From Ilumatobacteraceae bacterium (GTDB lineage: Bacteria; Actinomycetota; Acidimicrobiia; Acidimicrobiales; Ilumatobacteraceae): DNA of 7,266 nt. Below the pieces are notes generated by a model, which was not told the DNA's origin, did no database searches, and was given only the letters and a program-made list of their open reading frames with translations. Where the stretch lies: assembly GCA_025464045.1 (NCBI GenBank), contig JAODBQ010000012.1, positions 1 to 7,266 of the forward strand. Reading direction: 5' to 3'. Below, in pieces: positions 1 through 6,334 of the stretch (positions are counted from its first letter, which is position 1; every line of letters starts with the position of its first letter). Made by a program: the position numbers and the translations under genes.

Positions 1-441
1 CTGCGTGGCGGCAACGGGGTCGTCCCCGCGCCGGATCCCGATGCGCCGAACCGCTACCGACGCCTGCACGCAGCGTTGATGACCGGCCGAATCGCCGCCT
101 GCCACGACGTCAGCGAGGGCGGCGTCGCCGTCGCCGTCGCCGAGATGGCGATCGGTGGCCGCCTCGGCGCGACGGTCGATCTCACCACTGCGCAGACGGG
201 CGGGCGTGCCGGCGGACGCGACGTCGACCAGGTCACGATGCTGTTCGGCGAGTCGACGGGCCGGTTCGTCTGCGAGCTGGCCGACGCCGACGTCCCGTGG
301 CTCGTGGAGCAGCTCGCCGAGCCGGTGCTGGTGCTCGGCCGGGTCACCGTCGAGCAGGAGCTGTGCTTCACCACCGCCGTCGGCCGTCAGCTGGTCACGC
401 TCGCCGTCGCCACCGCCGCGTTCTCCCGGGTGGGAACGTGA
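1..441 (+). CDS. purL: Phosphoribosylformylglycinamidine synthase PurL, C-terminal fragment (5' end outside window)
   Basis: The frame is open from base 1 and ends at TGA 439-441, giving the last 146 residues of the protein; the true start lies upstream. PurL is the ATP-dependent catalytic subunit that converts FGAR to FGAM (step 4) using ammonia delivered by PurQ. The identity rests on two conserved blocks of the second AIRS/PurM-like C-terminal domain: CHDVSEGG at bases 100-123, followed by VAVAVAEMAIGG, and LFGES at 241-255, followed by GRF. The last four bases overlap the purQ start, which suits two subunits of one complex. A separate PurQ means this is not the single-chain PurL of enterobacteria. 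PurL enzymes with a separate PurQ usually also need PurS, which is not visible here. The GGNGVVPAPDPDAP stretch before the CHDVSEGG block is less conserved, and I cannot assign the exact PurL subtype from this fragment. Confidence 0.95.
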   Translation: MRGGNGVVPAPDPDAPNRYRRLHAALMTGRIAACHDVSEGGVAVAVAEMAIGGRLGATVDLTTAQTGGRAGGRDVDQVTMLFGESTGRFVCELADADVPWLVEQLAEPVLVLGRVTVEQELCFTTAVGRQLVTLAVATAAFSRVGT

Positions 442-1160
442 GTCGCCCCGTAGCGATGGTGCTCGCCGCGCCCGGCACGAACCGGGATCGCGACGCCGCG
501 TTCGCCCTCGATCTCGCCGGCGCCGAGCCCCGGGTCACGCTGCTCGGTGAGCTCGTCGAGGATCCGACGTTGCTCGACGGCGCGCAGATGCTGGTCGTTG
601 CCGGCGGGTTCAGCTACGCCGACGCACTCGGCGCCGGGAGGATGTGGGCGCTGGAGCTGGAGCACCGGTTGGGCGATGCACTCGGCGCGTTCGTGGCCGC
701 GTCGAAGCCCGTCATCGGCATCTGCAACGGCTTCCAGGTGCTCACCCGGGCCGGGTTGCTGCCGGGAGCGCTCGGCCACAACGCCGACGGCCGGTTCCAC
801 TGCCGTTGGGTCTCGGTCGCCGCCCAGCCTGCCAGCCACTGCATCTGGACCAGCGGACTCGACCGGATCGACTGCCCGGTCGCACACGGCGAGGGCCGGT
901 ACGTGCACCCGGACCCGGACGGGCTCGCGGCGTCCGGCCAGGTGGCCCTGCGCTACGTCGGCACCAACCCCAACGGATCGGTCAGCGACATCGCCGGGGT
1001 CTGCGACCGGTCCGGGCTGGTGCTGGGGCTGATGCCGCACCCGGAGAACCACGTCATCGCCCGACAAAACCCGGCGTTCACCCGCCACGCCACCGGTGAT
1101 CGCCACCGCTCCGGCCTGCCGCTGTTCGAGCAGGGCGTCCGCTTCGCGAAGGAGCGCTGA
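438..1160 (+). CDS. purQ: Phosphoribosylformylglycinamidine synthase glutaminase subunit PurQ
   Basis: A 240-residue class I glutamine amidotransferase that hydrolyses glutamine and passes ammonia to PurL in FGAM synthesis. The catalytic triad is visible: nucleophile Cys96 in GICNGFQVL, and His201 and Glu203 in MPHPE. Other PurQ blocks are APGTNRDRDAAF near the N-terminus, a GRFHCRW block after the nucleophile, CPVAHGEGRY and NPNGSVSDIAGV. Length is close to the B. subtilis protein (about 227). The start chosen is GTG 438, which overlaps the purL stop as GTGA; ATG 456 is an in-frame alternative, only six codons later. No strong ribosome binding site is seen, so coupling to purL translation is likely. 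The usual PGGFSYGDYLR loop reads AGGFSYADALG here, with Ala replacing the Pro next to the oxyanion glycines. The common Cys in the PGSNCD motif is Arg (PGTNRD). Confidence 0.95.
   Translation: MSRPVAMVLAAPGTNRDRDAAFALDLAGAEPRVTLLGELVEDPTLLDGAQMLVVAGGFSYADALGAGRMWALELEHRLGDALGAFVAASKPVIGICNGFQVLTRAGLLPGALGHNADGRFHCRWVSVAAQPASHCIWTSGLDRIDCPVAHGEGRYVHPDPDGLAASGQVALRYVGTNPNGSVSDIAGVCDRSGLVLGLMPHPENHVIARQNPAFTRHATGDRHRSGLPLFEQGVRFAKER
1149..1154 (+). promoter_or_regulatory. Ribosome binding site of purC
   Basis: AAGGAG lies 9 bases before ATG 1164, inside the last codons of purQ. It supports that start and independent initiation on purC. The three bases 1161-1163 between purQ and purC are the only non-coding bases in the window. 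Confidence 0.7.
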
Positions 1161-1163
1161 CGA

Positions 1164-2117
1164 ATGCCCGCACCGGTGCACGAGCTGCCGCCACCGTTCA
1201 TGGAGATCGATCTGCCGCTGCCCGACCGTCGGGACGGCAAGGTGCGCGTCTCGTACGCGTCCGGGGACCATCGGCTGTTCGTCACCACCGACCGCCTGTC
1301 GGCGTTCGACCGGGTCATCCACGGGGTGCCCTACAAGGGCCAGGTCCTCAACGAGCTCGCTGCCTGGTGGTTCGCGCAGACCGCGGACATCGTCGGCAAC
1401 CACGTCATCGACGTCCCGGACCCGAACGTGCTGCTGGCCCGCACCGCTGCCCCGCTGCCGGTGGAGGTCGTCGTGCGCGGCTTCATCACCGGCGTGACCT
1501 CGACCTCGCTGTGGCAGCAGTACGCCGACGGGGCGCGCACCATCTACGGGCACCCGTTCCCGGACGGACTCCTCAAGAACACGCCGTTGCCGGCAGCGAT
1601 CGTCACGCCCACGACCAAGGCGGATCACGGCGGCCACGACGAACCCCTCTCGTGCGTCGACGTCGGCGACCGCGGTCTGGTCGCTCCGGCGCTGTGGGAC
1701 GAGGTCCAGCGGGTGGCGTTGGCCCTGTTCGCCCGCGGCCAGCAGGTGGCCGGCGCAGCCGGTCTGATCCTCGCCGACACGAAGTACGAGTTCGGGCTCA
1801 CCGACGACGGCACACTGTTGGTCATCGACGAGATGCACACCCCCGACTCCTCGCGCTACTGGATCGCCGACTCCTACGCGACGCGCGTCGCCGATGGAGC
1901 CGAGCCGGAGAGCCTCGACAAGGAGATCGTGCGGCGCGCCCTGCTCGCGGCCGGCTACCGCGGCGACGGCGAACCGCCGGCGCTCGGCGAGGCGGTCTGG
2001 GCCGAGACGTCCGCCCGCTACATCGATGCCTACGAACGGCTCACCGGGCGCCTGTTCGTGCGCGGCCGCTACCCGGTCGCCGAACGGATCACGGAGGTCC
2101 TCGACCATGCTCACTGA
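1164..2117 (+). CDS. purC: SAICAR synthetase PurC (long, ADE1-like form)
   Basis: Phosphoribosylaminoimidazole-succinocarboxamide synthase, 317 residues. It joins CAIR and aspartate with ATP to give SAICAR (step 7). Visible family blocks are an N-terminal GKVR-like strand, TDRLSAFDRV (from residue 42), PYKGQVLNELAAWWF (Lys58), VVVRGFITG, TPTTKADHGGHDE, DTKYEFG (205-211) and DEMHTPDSSRYW (222-233). The C-terminal ARYIDAYERLTG block resembles the end of yeast Ade1. The protein is much longer than E. coli PurC (237) and close to yeast Ade1 (306). After VVVRGFITG it reads TSTSLWQQY (residues 112-120) rather than the SAWKEY-type sequence of Ade1, a variant of the substrate-site region. The start is ATG 1164 with a good ribosome binding site. 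The 3' end overlaps purF by 11 bp. Steps 6 and 8, which flank PurC in the pathway, are not encoded in the window. Confidence 0.95.
   Translation: MPAPVHELPPPFMEIDLPLPDRRDGKVRVSYASGDHRLFVTTDRLSAFDRVIHGVPYKGQVLNELAAWWFAQTADIVGNHVIDVPDPNVLLARTAAPLPVEVVVRGFITGVTSTSLWQQYADGARTIYGHPFPDGLLKNTPLPAAIVTPTTKADHGGHDEPLSCVDVGDRGLVAPALWDEVQRVALALFARGQQVAGAAGLILADTKYEFGLTDDGTLLVIDEMHTPDSSRYWIADSYATRVADGAEPESLDKEIVRRALLAAGYRGDGEPPALGEAVWAETSARYIDAYERLTGRLFVRGRYPVAERITEVLDHAH
2093..2098 (+). promoter_or_regulatory. Ribosome binding site of purF
   Basis: GGAGGT, 8 bases before ATG 2107, lies within the 3' end of purC. This strong Shine-Dalgarno sequence decides the purF start against the open in-frame sequence upstream (the frame is open back to an ATG at 1894, but that part lies over purC and is not PurF-like). 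Confidence 0.75.
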
Positions 2118-3552
2118 CCGAGCGCACCCGTTCGACGACGGCGACGACGTACCGCACGAGGAGTGCGGTGTGTTCGGCGTCTCGACCCCCGACGGCGAGG
2201 GCATCGCCCAGATCGTCTTCTTCGGCCTGTTCGCGCTGCAGCACCGCGGCCAGGAAGCCGCCGGGATCGCCGTCAGCGACGGCAGCCGGGTGCGCATGCA
2301 CAAGGACAGCGGCCTCGTGTCGAACGTCTTCACACCGGCGACGATGGCGGGACTGTCGGGCTACCACGGCATCGGCCACACCCGCTACAGCACCACCGGG
2401 GCCAACGCGCTGCGCAACATCCAGCCGTTCCTCGTCGAGACGATGCACGGCCCGCTCGCCCTCGGCCACAACGGCAACCTGGTCAACGCCTCCGCGCTGC
2501 GCGAGGAGCTGCTCGGACGCGGGTTCGGGCTCACCGCCACCAGCGACACCGAGGTGCTCACGCTGATGCTCGCCGCCGCCGGCGGCAAGACCTGGGAGGA
2601 TCGCCTCGAGCGCACCTTGCCGGCCTGGAAGGGCGCGTACTCGCTGGTGATGCTCGTCGACGACCGCGTGATCGCGGTGCGCGATCCGTGGGGCTTCCGC
2701 CCGTTGCACGTCGGGAGGTTGCCACGTGGCGGATACGCCGTCGCCTCGGAGACGTGCGCGCTGAACACGCTCGGTTGCGTGGACATCAGCGAGGTCGGGC
2801 CGGGCGAGATCGTCACCCTGCGCGGCGCAGAGCTGCACCGCCGTCAGGCACTGACGCCCGCCGCCGGATCGGCGCGCTGCACGTTCGAGTTCGTCTACTT
2901 CTCCCGTCCCGACAGCGTCTGGGCCGGACGGAACATGCACCACGTGCGCCAGCGCCTCGGCGAGGAGCTCGCCGCCGAGTCACCCGTCGAGGCGGATGTC
3001 GTCATCCCCGTCCCGGACTCCTCGATCCCGGCGGCGATCGGCTACAGCCGGGCCAGCGGCATCCCGCACAACGACGGGCTGATCAAGAACCGCTACATCG
3101 GGCGGACCTTCATCGAGCCCACCCAGGAGCTGCGCGACCGCGGTGTGGCGATGAAGTTCAACGCGCTTGCGGAGAACCTCGCTGGCAAGCGGGTCGTGAT
3201 GATCGACGACTCGCTGGTCCGTGGGACCACGGCCGGGCCGCTCGTCAAGCTGATCCGCGAAGCGGGCGCTGCCGAGGTGCACCTGCGGATCACCTGCCCG
3301 CCGATCACCCATCCCTGCCACTTCGGTGTCGACATGGGCCACGACGGGGACCTGATGGCCGCCCGGCTCAGCATCGAGGAGATGCGCCAGCACATCGGTG
3401 CCGACTCGCTCGCCTTCCTCTCGCTCGACGGGATGATGCGGGCCGTCAGCGACAGCGCGCCCGGCTACTGCAACGCGTGCTTCACCGGTCGGTACCCGAT
3501 CGAGGTCAGCGACGCGCCGCCCAAGCTGAGCTTCGAGGGTGTCCTGTCGTGA
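2107..3552 (+). CDS. purF: Amidophosphoribosyltransferase PurF (Fe-S, propeptide type)
   Basis: Glutamine PRPP amidotransferase, 481 residues, catalysing the committed step from PRPP to 5-phosphoribosylamine. The N-terminal nucleophile glutaminase domain starts with EECGVFGV, with Cys20 as the expected catalytic residue after removal of a 19-residue acidic propeptide; B. subtilis PurF has 11 residues ending EE before its Cys. Further glutaminase blocks are QHRGQEAAGI, GHTRYSTTG and GHNGNLVN. The C-terminal phosphoribosyltransferase domain has the PRPP motif VVMIDDSLVRGTT (363-375). Four cysteines match the 4Fe-4S ligands of the B. subtilis type: Cys258 (CTFEFVYFSRPDS), Cys404 (HPCHFG), and Cys455 and Cys458 (CNAC). 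An oxygen-sensitive cluster is therefore inferred. ATG 2107 overlaps purC by 11 bp, and the stop overlaps the purD-purM start as GTGA. Placing PurF directly before the PurD domain fits handover of the unstable phosphoribosylamine. Confidence 0.96.
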   Translation: MLTDRAHPFDDGDDVPHEECGVFGVSTPDGEGIAQIVFFGLFALQHRGQEAAGIAVSDGSRVRMHKDSGLVSNVFTPATMAGLSGYHGIGHTRYSTTGANALRNIQPFLVETMHGPLALGHNGNLVNASALREELLGRGFGLTATSDTEVLTLMLAAAGGKTWEDRLERTLPAWKGAYSLVMLVDDRVIAVRDPWGFRPLHVGRLPRGGYAVASETCALNTLGCVDISEVGPGEIVTLRGAELHRRQALTPAAGSARCTFEFVYFSRPDSVWAGRNMHHVRQRLGEELAAESPVEADVVIPVPDSSIPAAIGYSRASGIPHNDGLIKNRYIGRTFIEPTQELRDRGVAMKFNALAENLAGKRVVMIDDSLVRGTTAGPLVKLIREAGAAEVHLRITCPPITHPCHFGVDMGHDGDLMAARLSIEEMRQHIGADSLAFLSLDGMMRAVSDSAPGYCNACFTGRYPIEVSDAPPKLSFEGVLS

Positions 3553-5738
3553 GGGTGCTGGTGATCGGTGGCGGTGGCCGTGAGGCGGCCATCGCCTGGG
3601 CGTGCCGTCGCAACGGCCACGACGTCGCAGTCGTCGCCGACCTGCCCGACGACCCGCTCGATGCGGACCTCGTGATCGTCGGCCCGGAGGGTGCCCTCGT
3701 CGCCGGGGTCGCCGACGAGTGCGCGCGCCGCGGCGTGCCGTGCTTCGGGCCGACCGCCGCGCTCGCCCGGCTGGAGAGCTCGAAGGGCTACACCCGCGCC
3801 CTCGCCCAGCAGCTGGGCCTGCCGTCGCCGGCGTTCGTGCGCACGGAGTCGGCCACCGAGGCACTGGCCTGGTGGCACGAGCTCGGCCGCCCGGTGGTCG
3901 TCAAGCTGGATGGGTTGGCAGCCGGCAAGGGCGTGATCGTGCCGCAGTCGCCGGCCGCCACCGAGGCGGCCATACGCGAGCTCGCGGCCCGCGGCCCGAT
4001 CGTCGTCGAGGAGCGCCTCACCGGCCCCGAGTGCAGCCTGATGGCGCTCTGCGACGGCACCACGGCCACGCCGCTGCCCATCGCCCAGGACCACAAGCGC
4101 CTCGCCGAGGGCGACGCCGGCCCGAACACCGGCGGGATGGGTGCGTACGCGCCCGCCCCGGTGCCGCATCGCGCCAGCGAGCTCACCGCACGCTTCATCC
4201 AGCCGGTGCTCGACCACTTCGCCGCCGCGGGCACGCCGTACGTGGGCGTGCTGTACGCCGGGCTGATGCTCACCGAGGATGGTCCGCGACTGCTCGAGTT
4301 CAACTGCCGCTTCGGCGATCCGGAGGCGCAAGCGGTGCTGCCGCTGCTCGAGTCGGACCTCGCCGAGCTGGCCCTGGCGTGCTGCAACGGCCGCCTCGCC
4401 GAGACGTCCGTCGAGGTGCTCGACGGCGCGGCGTGCACCGTGGTCGCCGCCGCCGCTGGCTACCCCGGCGCGCCGGAGCTCGGCGCAGTGATCCTCGACC
4501 TGTTCGACGTCTCCCCGCTCGACGTCGGCGAGACCGTGCATGCGATCGTCTTCGAAGCCGGCACCGACGGCAGCGTGGTCACCGGCGGACGAGTGCTCGC
4601 GGTCACCGGGCTCGGCGACGACCTCGGCGCGGCACGCGACCACGCGTACGCCCGCCTCGCCGACATCAGCTTCGACGGGATGCAGGTCCGCCGCGACATC
4701 GGCTGGCGGGCCGTCGGCGCCGAGCTGATGTCCTATGCCGCGGCCGGCGTCGACATCGACGAGGGCGTGCGCGCGGTCGAGCAGATGAAGGCCGCCGTCG
4801 AGCGGACGCATGGTCCGGCCGTGCTCCACGGGCTCGGCAGCTTCGGCGGTACGTTCAGCGGCGCGGCCCTGAAGGAGATGGACGAGCCGGTGCTCGTCGC
4901 CTCCACCGACGGGGTCGGCACGAAGGTCGAGCTCGCCGCGCGTCTCGGCCGTCACCACGGCGTCGGCAAGGACATCGTCAACCACTGCATCAACGACGTC
5001 CTCGTCCAGGGTGCGCACCCGCTGTTCTTCCTCGACTACATCGCCGCCAGCCGGATCGACGCGGACCACGTGGCCGAGGTCGTCGCCGGCATGGCCGAAG
5101 CGTGCGCCGAAGCCGGCTGCGCGCTGCTCGGTGGCGAGACGGCGGAGATGCCCGGCGTCTACTCGCCCGGTGCCTTCGACATCGCCGGCACCCTGATCGG
5201 CGCCGTGGACAGGGCGAACCTGCTGCCGCGTGGCGATGTCGCTCCGGGTGACGTGCTCATCGGGCTCGGCTCCAGTGGCCCGCACACGAACGGCTACTCG
5301 CTGCTGCGCAAGGTGTTCCAGTGGCTGCCGATGGACGCCACCCCGGCCGGGCTCGACCGGCCGCTCGCCGACGCGCTGCTGGAACCGCATCGCAGCTACC
5401 TGCCGGTGCTACGCGGCGTGCTCGACGGCGGCCAGGTCAAGGCGCTCGCCCACATCACCGGCGGCGGGATCCCCGAGAACCTGCCCCGTGTGCTCCCCGA
5501 TTCGTGCGACGCCGTCGTCCACCTCGATGCCTGGCCGATCCCGCCGCTGTTCCGCCTGGTGCGCGAGGCGGCCACCCGGTTCGACACGTTCGAGCTGTAC
5601 CGCACGCTGAACATGGGGATCGGGATGATCGTGATCTGTGCGGCTGCCGACGCCGATGCGGTGCAGCGCACGATCCCGGAGCCGAGCTGGATGATCGGCG
5701 AGCTCGTCGCCGGGGGCGGCAAGGTGCACCTGGCGTGA
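3549..5738 (+). CDS. purD-purM: Bifunctional GAR synthetase / AIR synthetase (PurD-PurM fusion)
   Basis: One uninterrupted frame of 729 residues. Residues 1 to about 393 are GAR synthetase (phosphoribosylamine + glycine + ATP to GAR): a Rossmann-like start [10 protein letters not shown], then IVGPE, ATP-grasp DGLAAGKGV (121-129), QDHKR (180-184), [10 protein letters not shown] (191-200), [11 protein letters not shown] (249-259) and the C-terminal GGRVLAVT and RRDIGWRA. From Met394 the sequence is a full AIR synthetase (FGAM + ATP to AIR): [20 protein letters not shown] (452-459), [20 protein letters not shown] (528-536), [27 protein letters not shown] and MGIGMI. The two are joined by only a few residues. 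GTG 3549 gives MRVLVIG, matching the usual PurD start, and overlaps the purF stop; GAGGGT 8 bases upstream is a weak ribosome binding site. The PurD N-domain is about 26 residues shorter than in E. coli between GGRE and IVGPE. Sequencing error at the junction, or internal initiation at ATG 4728, could still yield two proteins. Confidence 0.9.
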   Translation: MRVLVIGGGGREAAIAWACRRNGHDVAVVADLPDDPLDADLVIVGPEGALVAGVADECARRGVPCFGPTAALARLESSKGYTRALAQQLGLPSPAFVRTESATEALAWWHELGRPVVVKLDGLAAGKGVIVPQSPAATEAAIRELAARGPIVVEERLTGPECSLMALCDGTTATPLPIAQDHKRLAEGDAGPNTGGMGAYAPAPVPHRASELTARFIQPVLDHFAAAGTPYVGVLYAGLMLTEDGPRLLEFNCRFGDPEAQAVLPLLESDLAELALACCNGRLAETSVEVLDGAACTVVAAAAGYPGAPELGAVILDLFDVSPLDVGETVHAIVFEAGTDGSVVTGGRVLAVTGLGDDLGAARDHAYARLADISFDGMQVRRDIGWRAVGAELMSYAAAGVDIDEGVRAVEQMKAAVERTHGPAVLHGLGSFGGTFSGAALKEMDEPVLVASTDGVGTKVELAARLGRHHGVGKDIVNHCINDVLVQGAHPLFFLDYIAASRIDADHVAEVVAGMAEACAEAGCALLGGETAEMPGVYSPGAFDIAGTLIGAVDRANLLPRGDVAPGDVLIGLGSSGPHTNGYSLLRKVFQWLPMDATPAGLDRPLADALLEPHRSYLPVLRGVLDGGQVKALAHITGGGIPENLPRVLPDSCDAVVHLDAWPIPPLFRLVREAATRFDTFELYRTLNMGIGMIVICAAADADAVQRTIPEPSWMIGELVAGGGKVHLA
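4711..4730 (+). other. PurD/PurM fusion junction with TGATG
   Basis: The last conserved PurD block (DIGWRA) ends at base 4712 and the first conserved PurM residues start at ATG 4728, so the linker is about five residues (VGAEL). The ATG overlaps a TGA in the +1 frame (TGATG at 4726-4730), the arrangement seen when two separate genes overlap stop-to-start. In the actual frame there is no stop. I see no good Shine-Dalgarno sequence before ATG 4728, so separate initiation of PurM looks weak. The TGATG may be a relic of the ancestral gene boundary or chance. Confidence 0.55.
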
Positions 5739-6334
5739 AGCGGCTGGTGGTGCTGGCATCCGGCGAGGGCACCAACCTGCAGGCCATCCTCGACGCCTGC
5801 GCCTCGGGCGAGATCGCGGCCGCCGTGGTCGCCGTCGTGTCGAACAAGTCAGAGTCCATCGCACTGGCGCGTGCGCGCCAGGCCGGGGTGCCCGCGATCC
5901 ACGTCGGCACCGCCCCCGTCAGCGTCGAGACGCGTGGCGAGTACGGCGCCCGTCTCGCCGACGCGGTCCTCGCCTGGAACCCGGACCTCGTGGTCTGCGC
6001 CGGATGGATGCGGATCCTCTCGATGAGCTTCCTGCACCACTTCCCCAAGCAGGTCGTCAACATCCACCCATCGCTGCCGGGCGAGTTGCGCGGTGCGGAC
6101 GCCATCCGCAGGGCCTATCAGGAGACCAGGCTCGGCACGCGGACGCGTACGGGCGTGATGATGCACTACATCGTCGACGAGGGCGTCGACGACGGACCGG
6201 TGATCGACCACGTCGAGGTCCAGATGCACCCCGAGGAATCGCTCGATGCGCTGACCGAGCGGATGCACGTCGTCGAGCACCGGTTGCTCGTCGAGACCCT
6301 TGCCCATCTCTGCGACAATGGAGGCCCCCCATGA
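5735..6334 (+). CDS. purN: Phosphoribosylglycinamide formyltransferase PurN (Ade8-like loop)
   Basis: Folate-dependent GAR transformylase, 199 residues (E. coli PurN is 212), transferring the formyl group of 10-formyl-THF to GAR (step 3). It starts [20 protein letters not shown], equivalent to the ISGNGSNLQAI phosphate-binding start of E. coli PurN. The catalytic set is Asn109 and His111 (NIHPSLPG) and Asp152 (VDDGPVI), equivalent to N106, H108 and D144 of the E. coli enzyme; the His-Asp distance is 41 residues against 36. The loop after NIHP reads [12 protein letters not shown] rather than the enterobacterial SLLPKYPGLHTH. From memory it resembles fungal Ade8 (HPALPG...AI), as does the CAGWM upstream. 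GTG 5735 overlaps the purD-purM stop as GTGA, with AAGGTG 8 bases upstream. The adjacent PurD domain makes its substrate. The last codons carry the guaB ribosome binding site. Confidence 0.95.
   Translation: MKRLVVLASGEGTNLQAILDACASGEIAAAVVAVVSNKSESIALARARQAGVPAIHVGTAPVSVETRGEYGARLADAVLAWNPDLVVCAGWMRILSMSFLHHFPKQVVNIHPSLPGELRGADAIRRAYQETRLGTRTRTGVMMHYIVDEGVDDGPVIDHVEVQMHPEESLDALTERMHVVEHRLLVETLAHLCDNGGPP
6320..6324 (+). promoter_or_regulatory. Ribosome binding site of guaB
   Basis: GGAGG, 6 bases before ATG 6331, lies inside the last codons of purN. It supports the ATGA start-stop overlap as the genuine guaB start and suggests efficient de novo initiation there. Confidence 0.75.

Noticed and set aside
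1161..1163. Possible regulatory site or promoter between purQ and purC.
   Set aside because: Only three bases separate the genes; there is no room for a promoter or terminator, and I saw no hairpin followed by a T-run there or elsewhere in the window.
1894..2106. A possible longer N-terminus for PurF beginning at ATG 1894.
   Set aside because: This part overlies the conserved end of purC, has no PurF similarity, and the strong GGAGGT at 2093 points to ATG 2107, leaving a sensible propeptide before Cys20.
387..2333. A 648-codon open frame on the minus strand across purQ, purC and the start of purF.
   Set aside because: Antisense openness is expected with strong GC bias at third codon positions. 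The translation is Arg/Val/Gly-rich and shows no recognisable domain, and the + strand genes are unambiguous.
2163..3548. An open frame running continuously from 2163 into purD-purM, which could be read as a 1191-residue protein.
   Set aside because: The part before 3549 lies over purF in another frame and is Arg/Ala/Pro-rich without any family motif, while the purF frame has complete conserved blocks. The real PurD start at GTG 3549 gives the expected MRVLVIG.
3465..5390. A 641-codon open frame on the minus strand across purD-purM.
   Set aside because: Same composition effect: it spans parts of two unrelated domains on the other strand, has no motif and no plausible ribosome binding site context.
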